A stretch of 64,000 nucleotides of DNA from positions 124,001 to 188,000 of the forward strand of contig NC_003361.3 in the NCBI RefSeq assembly GCF_000007605.1, in the 5' to 3' direction. A program made the position numbers and the translations under genes. Each line of letters opens with the position of its first letter. Position 1 is the stretch's first letter. The notes under the pieces were generated by a model. The model was not told the DNA's origin, did not search any database, and was given only the letters and a program-made list of their open reading frames with translations. The DNA comes from Chlamydia caviae GPIC (GTDB lineage: Bacteria; Chlamydiota; Chlamydiia; Chlamydiales; Chlamydiaceae). Positions 18,809 to 27,317 of this stretch are shown here, one piece after another.

Positions 18809-19561
18809 GTGAAAATCAAGAATTCCTCAAAGCTATATTTTCTAGCTCTTTTGTGTTTCCTTCCTTTGGTTTTTCTAGGATGTTCTAGAGAAAAGAAAGA
18901 GTTGTTAGTAGGAAGAGATACTACTTGGTTCCCAAAACAATTTGGAATTTATACAGCGAATATCAATGGGTTTCTTAATGATCTTGTATCAGAGATTAAC
19001 TACCGCGAGAACCTGAATATCAATATTGTAAATCAAGATTGGATCCATCTTTTTGAAAATCTTGATGATCAAAAGACTGCAGGAGCTTTGACATCGATAG
19101 CGCCAACAGCAGAGATGTTAGATCATTATCAATTTTCTGAGCCTATATTGCTGACAGGTCCTGTGCTTGTTGTTTCCGAGAATTCTCCGTACAAGTCTAT
19201 ACAAGATCTTCGCGGGAAGCTTATCGGAGTGTATAAATTCGATTCTTCAGTGCTAGTAGGTCAAGATATCCCCGACGCTGTTTTAAGCCCTTATCAACAT
19301 GTCCCCATAGCTTTAGAAGCTTTATCTTCTGGTTGTTATGACGCCTTATTAGCTCCTGTTATAGAAGTCACAGCTTTGATAGATACAGCATATAAAGGGC
19401 GCTTAAAAATTATTTCACAGCCTTTGAATCAAGATGGCTTAAGATTGGTAGTTCTTCGTGGTGAGAAGAATAGCTTGCTAGAAGGGTTTAACATGGGATT
19501 GGTAAAAAGCATGCGTTCTGGAAAGTATCAGACCATCAAACAGCAATACCGCCTGCCTTAA
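18809..19561 (+). CDS. ABC transporter substrate-binding lipoprotein (polar amino acid type)
   Basis: A 250-residue periplasmic binding protein starting at GTG. The N-terminus is a lipoprotein signal: positively charged start, hydrophobic core, lipobox VFLGC about residue 25. The body has type II periplasmic-binding-protein features of the glutamine/arginine family (ALTSIAPTAEMLDHYQFSEPIL, then DLRGKLIGV, and C-terminal GEKNSLLEGFNMGLVKSM). Likely captures amino acids for an ABC importer; no permease or ATPase gene is adjacent. It ends 5 bases from convergent hemH. Confidence 0.86.
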   Translation: MKIKNSSKLYFLALLCFLPLVFLGCSREKKELLVGRDTTWFPKQFGIYTANINGFLNDLVSEINYRENLNINIVNQDWIHLFENLDDQKTAGALTSIAPTAEMLDHYQFSEPILLTGPVLVVSENSPYKSIQDLRGKLIGVYKFDSSVLVGQDIPDAVLSPYQHVPIALEALSSGCYDALLAPVIEVTALIDTAYKGRLKIISQPLNQDGLRLVVLRGEKNSLLEGFNMGLVKSMRSGKYQTIKQQYRLP

Positions 19562-19565
19562 CTGA

Positions 19566-20522
19566 CTACGATTTTATTAAGCTTTTTTTCTCCACGTGTG
19601 GCGTACTTTGAATAATTGTTGCTAAGGATTCAACCCATTGAGAGGATTGATAAATAGCAGGTACGCGTAGAGCTTGATACCCCTTATCTATAAGTACGGC
19701 TATATACTCTTTTTCTATTTCATAAAGAGTTTCTATATGATCTGAGGTAAATCCAAAAGGGACAATTAGCACATGTTTTTTGTCTGTCTTTAATGTTGCG
19801 CATAGATCTTTTGTTGATGGTGATAACCATTTCCCAGGACCAAATTTCGACTGATAACAAAGATGGGTTTCTATGTTTGGTAATCGTTCAGAAATCGCTC
19901 TGAAGGATTTTTCACATTGCATGTTGTAAGGATCGCCTTTATTCACGTGTCTCATAGGAAGCCCATGGGCAGAAAATAATAGGCAGCAGTCATGAGTAGA
20001 GATATCGTGAGATTGTAAAAATTTTAGGATATGATCCATCATACATGAAATAAACTCTGGGTGATTTCCGAAGTGAGATACCCAAGAGATATTTAGCAAG
20101 GGGAGTTGGTTGTGGATAAATCTTACAATACTTCCTGTAACGGCATAAGTAAAATGTGGGAATAGAGGGACTCCAACAATCGGAAAATCCCCAAGAGTTT
20201 TTAACTGTTGAATTGTGTGCGGATGTGTATCAGGTAAATAGCGGTGAAAGGTAATTACAGGAGCATCTAAATGCGAAGATAGAGTTTCTGCTAGCAATTC
20301 TGTATCTTGATATATCGGGGAGAATCCGCCGATACAATTGTATTGAGGAAGAACCTTAAGAGCGCGTTTTTTAGCGATAAATGAAAATAAACGTTTGTGA
20401 ATGAAAGAAGGAAGAAATCCTCCGGTAACATCACGATCTGTAAGTAATGAAGTTAAAAAAACCTCAATGTCATTAGAATGACGCGGACCGCCAAAATTTG
20501 CTAATAGGTAAGCAGAAACCAT
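19566..20522 (-). CDS. hemH: Ferrochelatase
   Basis: HemH inserts iron into protoporphyrin IX, the last step of haem synthesis. The 318-residue protein begins with YLLANFGGP and contains the active-site His in LLFSAHGLPMRHV and the conserved Glu region GFTSDHIETLYEIEKEY. Length is typical of bacterial forms without an iron-sulphur cluster. It has very little space from the convergent binding-protein gene and about 96 bases from the divergent TPR gene. Confidence 0.95.
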   Translation of the reverse strand: MVSAYLLANFGGPRHSNDIEVFLTSLLTDRDVTGGFLPSFIHKRLFSFIAKKRALKVLPQYNCIGGFSPIYQDTELLAETLSSHLDAPVITFHRYLPDTHPHTIQQLKTLGDFPIVGVPLFPHFTYAVTGSIVRFIHNQLPLLNISWVSHFGNHPEFISCMMDHILKFLQSHDISTHDCCLLFSAHGLPMRHVNKGDPYNMQCEKSFRAISERLPNIETHLCYQSKFGPGKWLSPSTKDLCATLKTDKKHVLIVPFGFTSDHIETLYEIEKEYIAVLIDKGYQALRVPAIYQSSQWVESLATIIQSTPHVEKKSLIKS

Positions 20523-20618
20523 AGGTACAAGCTTTATTATTTAATAATATTGGAGCTATTGCATTAAAACAATTAGTTGCATAATTTCCCGTAAAATTAA
20601 GATGAGTTTGTAAGATAC

Positions 20619-21626
20619 ATGAAGTTAAATAATGCTCTCCCAACTCTAGAAGCTTTATGTAAAAAAACACACCAAAAATTACGCCAATACCTCATGCGGC
20701 ATAGCTTATTGTTGTTTGGATGTTTATTATTAATGGCTGCCGAACTTGGTGTTTTTATTTATTTTTTCCTGTTTTCTGGAAAAACTATCGTTCCAGCATT
20801 TTGTCTAGCCTGCTTTTTTCTTACATTATTCGTCTGTCTTGTTGCGCGTTTATACATATTGTCGAGAAAGCCTGATTTCTTTGAAAACCTAGCAAGCGGC
20901 TATTTAAGAAACGCTCAATCCTTGTTTAAAGGGAAACAAAACGTTGTGGAAGAGCAAACACATCTAGCCTCATCTGCAACAAAGCTTGCTATAGATTTAC
21001 AAAATCAAGAATACACTCTCTTATCGAGCATGTTAAATTTCCTCCCTCAGCACGACTTCATTAGGAAATTTAGCTGTTTTTGCTTCTGGAAAGATTACTT
21101 TCTGTTCAGAGAATGCTTACTACAGAAATCTATAGACGCCTACATTAAAGTAGTACAATCTATCCCCGTAGATCTCGGAGCTCATGTATCGCTAGCAGAT
21201 GCTTACGTAGCTCTTTCTGGACTCTATGCCGATCCCAGGAAATATCCTGAATTCGATACGAACTATTGGGTCCCTCCAGGAAGATATGGAGAAGAAGTTC
21301 AAGAAAAATTTTTCATAACGGCTCAGCGTGCAATAGAAGAATTTAAAATTTTAAATGAATATGCACCGGGAAATGCTTGGGTCCATGCGCAATTGGCTTA
21401 TAGTTATCATGATTTACAGATGCCTCTCGAAGAGATCCAAGAATATGAGATGATCCTCAAGTTAAAACCTGCTGATGTGGAGACCATGACCAAGCTAGGC
21501 ATTCTATATTTTCAACAAGGAATGAATGCTAAGGGCTTGCGTATCTATGAAGAATTAAAAAAAAGAGATTACAAAAAATCAAGAAAATTAATTAAATTCT
21601 ATGGAATGGAATACAATAATTATTAG
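20619..21626 (+). CDS. Membrane protein with TPR-like C-terminus
   Basis: A 335-residue protein of unknown function. Two adjacent hydrophobic segments (about 29-52 and 56-80) separated by only a few residues anchor the N-terminus. The soluble part is alpha-helical; residues about 225-325 have TPR-like pattern (AWVHAQLAYSYHDLQMPLEEIQEYEMILKL-type spacing, then ETMTKLGILYFQQGMNAKGLRIYEEL). The two-segment hairpin resembles Inc proteins, but the very large helical domain with TPRs fits an inner-membrane scaffold as well. The C. trachomatis segment has a hypothetical at this place. Confidence 0.75.
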   Translation: MKLNNALPTLEALCKKTHQKLRQYLMRHSLLLFGCLLLMAAELGVFIYFFLFSGKTIVPAFCLACFFLTLFVCLVARLYILSRKPDFFENLASGYLRNAQSLFKGKQNVVEEQTHLASSATKLAIDLQNQEYTLLSSMLNFLPQHDFIRKFSCFCFWKDYFLFRECLLQKSIDAYIKVVQSIPVDLGAHVSLADAYVALSGLYADPRKYPEFDTNYWVPPGRYGEEVQEKFFITAQRAIEEFKILNEYAPGNAWVHAQLAYSYHDLQMPLEEIQEYEMILKLKPADVETMTKLGILYFQQGMNAKGLRIYEELKKRDYKKSRKLIKFYGMEYNNY

Positions 21627-21680
21627 TTTTTCTTGTTATTCTTTATAATAGTTCTCATAGTTTTATAGAGCATCTTATTT

Positions 21681-22022
21681 ATGAAAAGTATTGATGTCAG
21701 TAGTGATACGATAATACGAAATAGTCTTTGCGATAGGATGAGTGTTTCGTGGCGAGCGCGTTTTTCAGTTCGTACGCGTTATGAAATAGCCAGTGCCGTG
21801 GCTATTTTTGGTTTAGTCCTAGCTTTATGTGGGTCTGGAGCCGTTTACGCTGTTTTTACATCGTGTGCAATCTCTGAGATATTTATTCAGGGATGCATGT
21901 CTTTAGGATTAATGCCCATTCCTGTGGCAATACTTTCATTACTTTTGGGTATTTTGATTCTTCTCTATGGGATCTACCTATTGCCACAGCAAAAAGAAGA
22001 AAAAATAGTGCGTATTTCTTAA
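21681..22022 (+). CDS. Small two-helix membrane protein, Inc-like candidate
   Basis: A 113-residue protein with two long hydrophobic segments (about 35-59 and 75-101) joined by a short loop, with short charged tails. This bilobed pattern is the defining feature of chlamydial inclusion membrane (Inc) proteins, but small ordinary membrane proteins can look the same. The C-terminus ends LPQQKEEKIVRIS. The start ATG at 21681 has no strong Shine-Dalgarno. Function unknown. Confidence 0.65.
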   Translation: MKSIDVSSDTIIRNSLCDRMSVSWRARFSVRTRYEIASAVAIFGLVLALCGSGAVYAVFTSCAISEIFIQGCMSLGLMPIPVAILSLLLGILILLYGIYLLPQQKEEKIVRIS

Positions 22023-22099
22023 ATAGAAACGGCTAGATTTATTTCCTCATAAGAATATAAAATAAATGCGCATTTTATTTTAAATTAAAGAGAGTGGGA

Positions 22100-22300
22100 G
22101 TGAAAAAACTTTTGTTAATGTTTTTAGTATTAACTTCTTGTACAGCACAACAAGCATTCTGCTTAGAAGCATCTTTGGATAAAGTGGTTTGTTTATCAGA
22201 AGATGATGGTGATGATCAAGAAAACTGTTCTGAGTGCTGCGGCGACGGAAGCTGTGGGTACTGCCCAGGATGCCAGGACATCCACTGGGTGATCTCTTAG
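22100..22300 (+). CDS. Tiny exported Cys-rich acidic protein
   Basis: A protein of about 66 residues starting at GTG (22100; another GTG at 22094 is possible) behind AAAGAGAG. The N-terminus VKKLLLMFLVLTSC is a signal sequence with a lipobox-like LTSC, so it may be a lipoprotein. The mature part is acidic (SEDDGDDQEN) and then a dense Cys cluster (CSECCGDGSCGYCPGCQ) that could bind metal or form disulfides. It resembles the exported 54-residue protein encoded at 22811 and the decayed copy at 22375. No function known. Confidence 0.6.
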   Translation: MKKLLLMFLVLTSCTAQQAFCLEASLDKVVCLSEDDGDDQENCSECCGDGSCGYCPGCQDIHWVIS

Positions 22301-22374
22301 TTGCTACTAATGTTTTAGTATGTGTTTCAGAGATTAGGGGAAGGGGTTTTTCTCTGGACGTCTAATGGGATTAA

Positions 22375-22443
22375 ATGGAAAAATTAATCTTGGTGCCTCT
22401 TCCAGCTTCTTTTTATGGTTATGCGGCTGTTTTCACTGGATAG
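22375..22443 (+). pseudogene. Decayed copy of the small exported protein gene
   Basis: From the ATG at 22375 the DNA aligns closely with the start of the gene at 22811: AAAAATTAATCTT, then GC/CTTCT and GCTGTTTTC blocks are shared. At the signal-peptide cleavage site two bases are missing relative to the intact copy (ACTGGATAG versus GCTGATGATAG), which brings a TAG stop at 22441-22443 after 22 codons. Similarity continues a few bases beyond (GATAGTG..GATG). The first residues (MEKLILVPLPAS) have lost the clean signal-peptide look. Read as a broken paralogue. Confidence 0.65.
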
Positions 22444-22810
22444 TGTGGATGGCTATCTACTACGAACCTATGCCCTAGAGTAGATAAGAGACGTTATCTT
22501 TTTTGATGTCAAAAATACGTCTGTAAATAGCTTCTGGAAGGTATGTTTTTCGAATAAATAAAATCAGAAAAACATGAAGAATCCAACAGTATAATTCACA
22601 AGATAATGTGGGGTTTAATTATTCGCGTAATAGAGAAAAGCGAATAGTTAACATCTGAGGGGTCGTAGTTTTTTAATTGCGCATTATTCTTATTTTCTCA
22701 TAAGGTTTATAAAAACCTTTATGTCGGTATCGCTTTTCCCATGTTTTGAGTTTTTCTAGACATGGTGAATAGGTATTTTTTTTCTGGCATATACAACAAG
22801 GAGAATAAAA
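22444..22810. other. Non-coding stretch before the 54-residue exported protein gene
   Basis: About 370 bases with no credible reading frame. Probably the remains of the decayed copy plus the promoter and leader of the downstream gene. A short inverted repeat AAGGTTT/AAACCTT lies near 22700-22720. No promoter close to consensus was found. Confidence 0.35.
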
Positions 22811-22975
22811 ATGAAAAAATTAATCTTAGCGCTTCTTCTAGCTTCTTCGTGTGCTTGTACAACAGCTGTTTTCGCTGATGATAGTGAAGATGTGAAAGTA
22901 TTGGCTGATGGCGGGGATTCTGAAAATGGATCTGAAAACGACGACGGAAACGAAAGTTCCGAAACTCACGAATAA
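22811..22975 (+). CDS. Tiny exported acidic protein (54 aa)
   Basis: A 54-codon gene with a strong Shine-Dalgarno (AAGGAG, 9 bases before the ATG). The product starts MKKLILALLLASSCACTTA and has a likely signal peptidase I site after AVFA (about residue 22). The mature part is extremely acidic and Ser/Asn/Gly-rich (DDSEDVK, ENGSENDDGNESSE). A good intrinsic terminator follows 20 bases after the stop, which supports a real gene. It is a paralogue of the decayed copy at 22375 and more distantly of the Cys-rich gene at 22100. Function unknown. Confidence 0.65.
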   Translation: MKKLILALLLASSCACTTAVFADDSEDVKVLADGGDSENGSENDDGNESSETHE

Positions 22976-22996
22976 GAGCTTTTCTCTTGTGTTGAG

Positions 22997-23027
22997 GAAA
23001 CAGGGGATAACCCCTGTTTCTTGTTGT
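22997..23027 (+). terminator. Intrinsic terminator after the 54-residue gene
   Basis: A perfect 10-bp stem GAAACAGGGG/CCCCTGTTTC (22997-23006/23011-23020) with loop ATAA, then TTGTTGTTT. Confidence 0.8.
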
Positions 23028-23729
23028 TTAAAACAACCTTGAAGTATTTCAGAAAAACTCGTCCCAACACTCACTCACAGTTTAAATTGTTAAACTCTAC
23101 ATCTTCCCCATTCATTATAAAATTATTCCGCATGGGTTTATAGACCCCTTTTCTATACATTTTTTCTTTTTAGACAAGGTGTTGAGCCATATTTTGATCG
23201 CGCTAGCAATCGTGTAATTTTATGAAAACACGTGTATCTATCCCTTTATAATCTTTTTGTATTTTTTAAATTCTTAAAACGAGAATAAGCGCGCATGGCA
23301 TATTACAGAGTAGGTTTCCGCGCGGACTAAAATTATTGCATTAATAAAGAAGATTATTTAAAACGTCTCTACAAGGATTTTTCATTTTGTTTAAGATCGG
23401 ATAAAGAGATAATTTTAGACCGTTTATTTGATTCACAGTTAATATGCATAATGTTTAATTCAAAAAGGACTACGCTGGATCGCGTTTTAAGCCTATAGGA
23501 AAAGGAGGAATCTTTTAAAAAGCACATATGAGGCGCTTTTTTGCGCTATTTTAAAAAGTAAATAATTTTTATCGTTTGATAGAACTCTATAATAGGTCAA
23601 AATTTTTAGCTGCTTTTGTTAAGTTTTGCTATAATGGCTGATTGATAGAGTCTAGAAAAGCTTAAAGGCTGAAAGACATGTTTTTCAGGAACTGTCAGAG
23701 TGTAGTAGTCTTTGGCAGAGGATCTGTTT
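23028..23729. other. Long non-coding gap upstream of the opp genes
   Basis: About 700 bases with no supportable gene. It holds an AAAAGGAGG sequence near 23500 followed only by an 8-codon frame at 23527, a GC hairpin GGCGC/GCGCT in the same place flanked by inverted TTTTAAAAAG arms, and the opp promoter candidate. A lost gene or a small RNA is possible; nothing decisive is seen. Confidence 0.4.
23628..23635 (+). promoter_or_regulatory. Candidate extended -10 promoter for oppABC
   Basis: TGCTATAAT (TGn plus perfect -10 at 23630-23635) lies about 97 bases before the oppA start; no good -35 is seen 17 bases upstream. A second TATAAT at 23588-23593 is also present without a clear -35. Confidence 0.4.
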
Positions 23730-23732
23730 TAT

Positions 23733-25850
23733 ATGAATAAACGGTGCATAATAGACAAAATTTTAAAGTGTGTAGTTGTTGCCTCTTTGGTTTTGTTATA
23801 CTGGTCATCTGATTTGCTTGAAAAAGATATCAAGTTAATCAAAACGAATGTTCGAGATGTGCAACAAGACATCCAAGAATTACTGAGTATTGTAAAGCAA
23901 AATAACGCTTCACGGTCTTCCAGCGCGTCCTATCCCTCTTCACTACCGATAACCACATGCTGCAACTTTATAGAAGTTGGAGATCCTCGGTACCCCAATC
24001 TACTTTCTCCAGATCCTTATAAGGAAAAAACCCTAGGGAATCTTGTAGGGGATGGATTTGTTCCTAAAGGTATTTTACGTACAGCTCATGTAGGTAAGCC
24101 AGATAATTTAAGTCCTTTTAATGGCTATGACTATGTCGTAAAATTATACGATTTATGTGTCCCTGGGTTGGCAAACGCCCATGTGGGAAAATACGAAGAA
24201 TTTTCTCCGGGATTAGCTTTGAAAATAGAAGAGCATGACGTTGCCGATGGCTCTGGAGATCGCGAATTTCATATTTATTTACGTCCTAACGTATCTTGGG
24301 TGCCTATTGACCCAAGACGCTTTCCGAAACATGTGCAGCTAGCGGATGACTTTATACAGCCGCACCCCGTGACAGCACATGATTTTAAATTCTACTATGA
24401 TGCGGTAATGAATCCCTACATTGCAGATATGCGTGCTGTAGCCTTACGCTCATATTTTGAAGATATTGTCTCTCTCACCGTAGAGAATGATTTAAAATTT
24501 ATAGTGCGATGGAGAGCGCACACTCTTGTAAACGAAGCAGGGAAAGAGGAGAAAAAAGTTCTATATTCTGCTTTTTTGAATACTCTATGTCTACAACCTC
24601 TACCCCGATTTGTGTATCAGTATTTTGCTAATGGTGAGAAGATCATCAAAGATGATTCCGATCCCGATATCTATCGTAAAGACTCTGTATGGGCTCAGAA
24701 TTTCTCCTCGCACTGGTCAAAGAATTATCTTGTTAGCTGCGGAGCGTTTTACTTTTCTGGTATGGATGACGAAAAGCTTATTTTCACGAGAAATCCAAAC
24801 CACTATGACCCTAGGGAAGCTCTAGTGGAGAAGCGCTACGTCTATATTAAGGATAACTCAGATTCTCTATTTCAAGCTTTTAAAGCAGGGAACCTTGATA
24901 TAGCCTATCTGCCTCCGAATCATGTGGATAATCTCGCAAGCTTTATGAAGACTCCTGCCTATAAAAACCAAGCTTCTAAAGGAGAAGCTATTCGTGAAAT
25001 GGTCTATCCAGACCGTTCTTACGCTTACATTGGTTGGAATTGTTATTCATTGTTTTTTGAGAATCGTCAAGTGCGACGTGCTATGAATATGCTCATAGAC
25101 CGTAATAGGATTATAGAAGAATGCTTGGATGGTCGTGCTCATGTGATCAGCGGGCCTTTCTCTCCTTTTTCTCCTTCCTATAATCAAAAAGTGGAGGGGT
25201 GGCATTATTCTCCTGAAGAAGCTGCGCGTATATTAGAAGAAGAGGGTTGGATCGATATTGACGGGGATGGCATTCGAGAGAAAGTCATAGACGGCGCTAT
25301 TATTCCTTTCCGTTTCCGTTTATGTTATTATGTCAAAAGTATTACAGGCCGCACTATTGCAGAATACGTAGCAACTGTCTGTAAAGAGGTAGGCATTGAG
25401 TGTAGTTTATTAGGATTAGATACTGCCGACCTTTCTCAAGCATTTGAAGAAAAGAATTTTGACGCTTTGCTTACCGGCTGGTGTCTAGGATCTCCTCCTG
25501 AGGATCCCCGAGCTCTTTGGCATTCGGAAGGCGCAATGGAAAAAGGATCCGCCAATGTTGTTGGTTTCCATAATTCCGAAGCTGATAAAATTATAGATCA
25601 ACTGAGCTATGAATACGATACGAGTAAACGTATGGACTTGTATCATCGTTTCCACGAAGTTATTCACGAAGAATCTCCCTATGCTTTTCTATTCTCTCGT
25701 ACCTATTCTTTACTTTATAAAGATTATGTAAAAAACGTCTTTGTCCCTAAACAGAGGACTGATTTGATCCCTGATGCTCAAGACGAAATGGTTAATCTTC
25801 ATATGGTTTGGCTAGACAGGAAGGAGGAAGAGTGCTCAAATATATCTTAA
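23733..25850 (+). CDS. oppA: Oligopeptide-binding protein OppA-like (SBP family 5)
   Basis: A 705-residue substrate-binding protein of the peptide/nickel ABC family. The N-terminus has a hydrophobic segment (about 11-27) without a lipobox, followed by a short coiled-coil-like stretch (EKDIKLIKTNVRDVQQDIQ), so the protein is probably anchored by an uncleaved signal. SBP family features include VKLYDLCVPGLANAHV, NPYIADMRAV and YAYIGWNCYSLFFENRQVRRAMNMLIDR-type region. Longer than E. coli OppA (about 540). I chose the ATG at 23733 rather than a TTG 7 codons earlier. The end overlaps oppB by 19 bases. Confidence 0.88.
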   Translation: MNKRCIIDKILKCVVVASLVLLYWSSDLLEKDIKLIKTNVRDVQQDIQELLSIVKQNNASRSSSASYPSSLPITTCCNFIEVGDPRYPNLLSPDPYKEKTLGNLVGDGFVPKGILRTAHVGKPDNLSPFNGYDYVVKLYDLCVPGLANAHVGKYEEFSPGLALKIEEHDVADGSGDREFHIYLRPNVSWVPIDPRRFPKHVQLADDFIQPHPVTAHDFKFYYDAVMNPYIADMRAVALRSYFEDIVSLTVENDLKFIVRWRAHTLVNEAGKEEKKVLYSAFLNTLCLQPLPRFVYQYFANGEKIIKDDSDPDIYRKDSVWAQNFSSHWSKNYLVSCGAFYFSGMDDEKLIFTRNPNHYDPREALVEKRYVYIKDNSDSLFQAFKAGNLDIAYLPPNHVDNLASFMKTPAYKNQASKGEAIREMVYPDRSYAYIGWNCYSLFFENRQVRRAMNMLIDRNRIIEECLDGRAHVISGPFSPFSPSYNQKVEGWHYSPEEAARILEEEGWIDIDGDGIREKVIDGAIIPFRFRLCYYVKSITGRTIAEYVATVCKEVGIECSLLGLDTADLSQAFEEKNFDALLTGWCLGSPPEDPRALWHSEGAMEKGSANVVGFHNSEADKIIDQLSYEYDTSKRMDLYHRFHEVIHEESPYAFLFSRTYSLLYKDYVKNVFVPKQRTDLIPDAQDEMVNLHMVWLDRKEEECSNIS

Positions 25851-27313
25851 AACGTCTGATATTGATTCCTCTGACGCTTTTTGCCATTATTTCGGTTAAT
25901 TTTATCATATTAAATGCAGCTCCAGGGGACGTTGTTGAAGATCAATCTATTGATGCTCACGGAGATGCATCAAAATCAGATAAGATTCGTACATATAAAG
26001 GCCCGGATCGCTATTTACAGTTTCGAGAATATTACGGTTTGACTCTACCTGTTTTCTTTAATACCCGCCCTGGCATACCACATGCTAAGGTAAAAAAGGG
26101 AATTCAAGAAATCGTAGATAACTTTCACAATAAAAAAGCTAACAAGGAATCTAGTTCTAAGCTAAAGGTTTATTGGGGTGATCGGGCAAAATTTATTATG
26201 CCGGTACTATTGTTTGAGGCTAGTGATAGTACAAAAAGTTCTTCTTACCGTCATGTTGCTGCAGATTTGTTCATTCGTGGAGCCATCCGTCAGGGATTTG
26301 TAGGCTCAGGCTTATCCGTGCAACAGTATGCGTATAACGAGAAAGTTTCTAAAAACAATGCTTTACTTGTGAAATTGCTCTCCGAAGAAGATATAGGGAC
26401 CAAAGTTGAAGATTTAAAAGAATGGTTTCGTAAAGAGGGCGGGATGGAAACTTTTTCCTACAAACGCTTTTCTTGGAAGACATTCCTTTTTGAGACGCGC
26501 TTTTCTCGTTATATGTCACGAGTTTTGCGTTTAGACTTTGGAACTTTACGTAATGACTCTCATAAGACAGTAGTTTCCGAGGTGATCAAACGGTTGCGTT
26601 CATCATTAACTCTCTCGGTCCTTCCTATGATCTTGGTATTTATCTTATGCCAGGTATTTGGGATGGTTATGGCTTTAAATAGGAATCGCTGGTTGGATCA
26701 TACTCTGAATTTTATCTTCTTATTTTTATTTTCGGTTCCTGTTTTTGTCGCCGTTCCTTGGATTATTGATAATTTCGTCATTAATAAAACGATACCGTTT
26801 ACCTCTATCCCGATGCCCTACAGTGGCCTCCAGTCTTCTCCGGAAGTTTTTAATCAGCTGAGTTCTTTTGGGAAGCTTATAGATACCATAACGCATAGCT
26901 TTCTTCCTTTCTGTGCTGTAAGCTATGGGGCTTTCGCTTCTCAATCAAGATTAAGCAGATCGATATTTTTAGAAATTCTAGGGGAAGATTATATTTGTGC
27001 GGCACGAGCTCGTGGAGTATCTCGCTATGATATTCTTGTAAAGCACGTAGGGAAGAACGCAGCATCCTCATTGATTACCTCTCTTACGGCATCTTTAGGA
27101 GCAATATTAGGAGGAGCTTTAGTTGTAGAGACTTTGTTTGATATCGATGGATTTGGGAAATTTTTCTATCAGGCGATTTTAAATCGAGATCATAACGTAG
27201 TATTATTTTCTGTTATTGTTGGATCGGTTTTATCTTTATTAGGCTACTTAATTGGAGATATTTGCTACGTGCTATTAGATCCTAGAGTACAACTAGGAAA
27301 GAAGAGGATTTAA
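25832..27313 (+). CDS. oppB: Peptide ABC transporter permease OppB-like with large insertion
   Basis: A 493-residue inner-membrane permease starting at GTG with AGGAGG five bases upstream (inside the oppA end). TM1 is at about 7-28 (LILIPLTLFAIISVNFIIL). Between TM1 and TM2 lies about 225 residues of hydrophilic sequence, far longer than in E. coli OppB (306 residues in total). The C-terminal part is a normal permease with five TM segments and the EAA loop EDYICAARARGVSRYDILVKH, which contacts an ATPase. No ATPase gene (oppD/F) is next to it. Confidence 0.88.
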   Translation: MLKYILKRLILIPLTLFAIISVNFIILNAAPGDVVEDQSIDAHGDASKSDKIRTYKGPDRYLQFREYYGLTLPVFFNTRPGIPHAKVKKGIQEIVDNFHNKKANKESSSKLKVYWGDRAKFIMPVLLFEASDSTKSSSYRHVAADLFIRGAIRQGFVGSGLSVQQYAYNEKVSKNNALLVKLLSEEDIGTKVEDLKEWFRKEGGMETFSYKRFSWKTFLFETRFSRYMSRVLRLDFGTLRNDSHKTVVSEVIKRLRSSLTLSVLPMILVFILCQVFGMVMALNRNRWLDHTLNFIFLFLFSVPVFVAVPWIIDNFVINKTIPFTSIPMPYSGLQSSPEVFNQLSSFGKLIDTITHSFLPFCAVSYGAFASQSRLSRSIFLEILGEDYICAARARGVSRYDILVKHVGKNAASSLITSLTASLGAILGGALVVETLFDIDGFGKFFYQAILNRDHNVVLFSVIVGSVLSLLGYLIGDICYVLLDPRVQLGKKRI

Positions 27314-27317
27314 AACT

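Noticed and set aside
23527..23553. 8-codon frame MRRFFALF after AAAAGGAGG
   Set aside because: Too short and too far from the Shine-Dalgarno to be called a gene; kept only as a possible relic.
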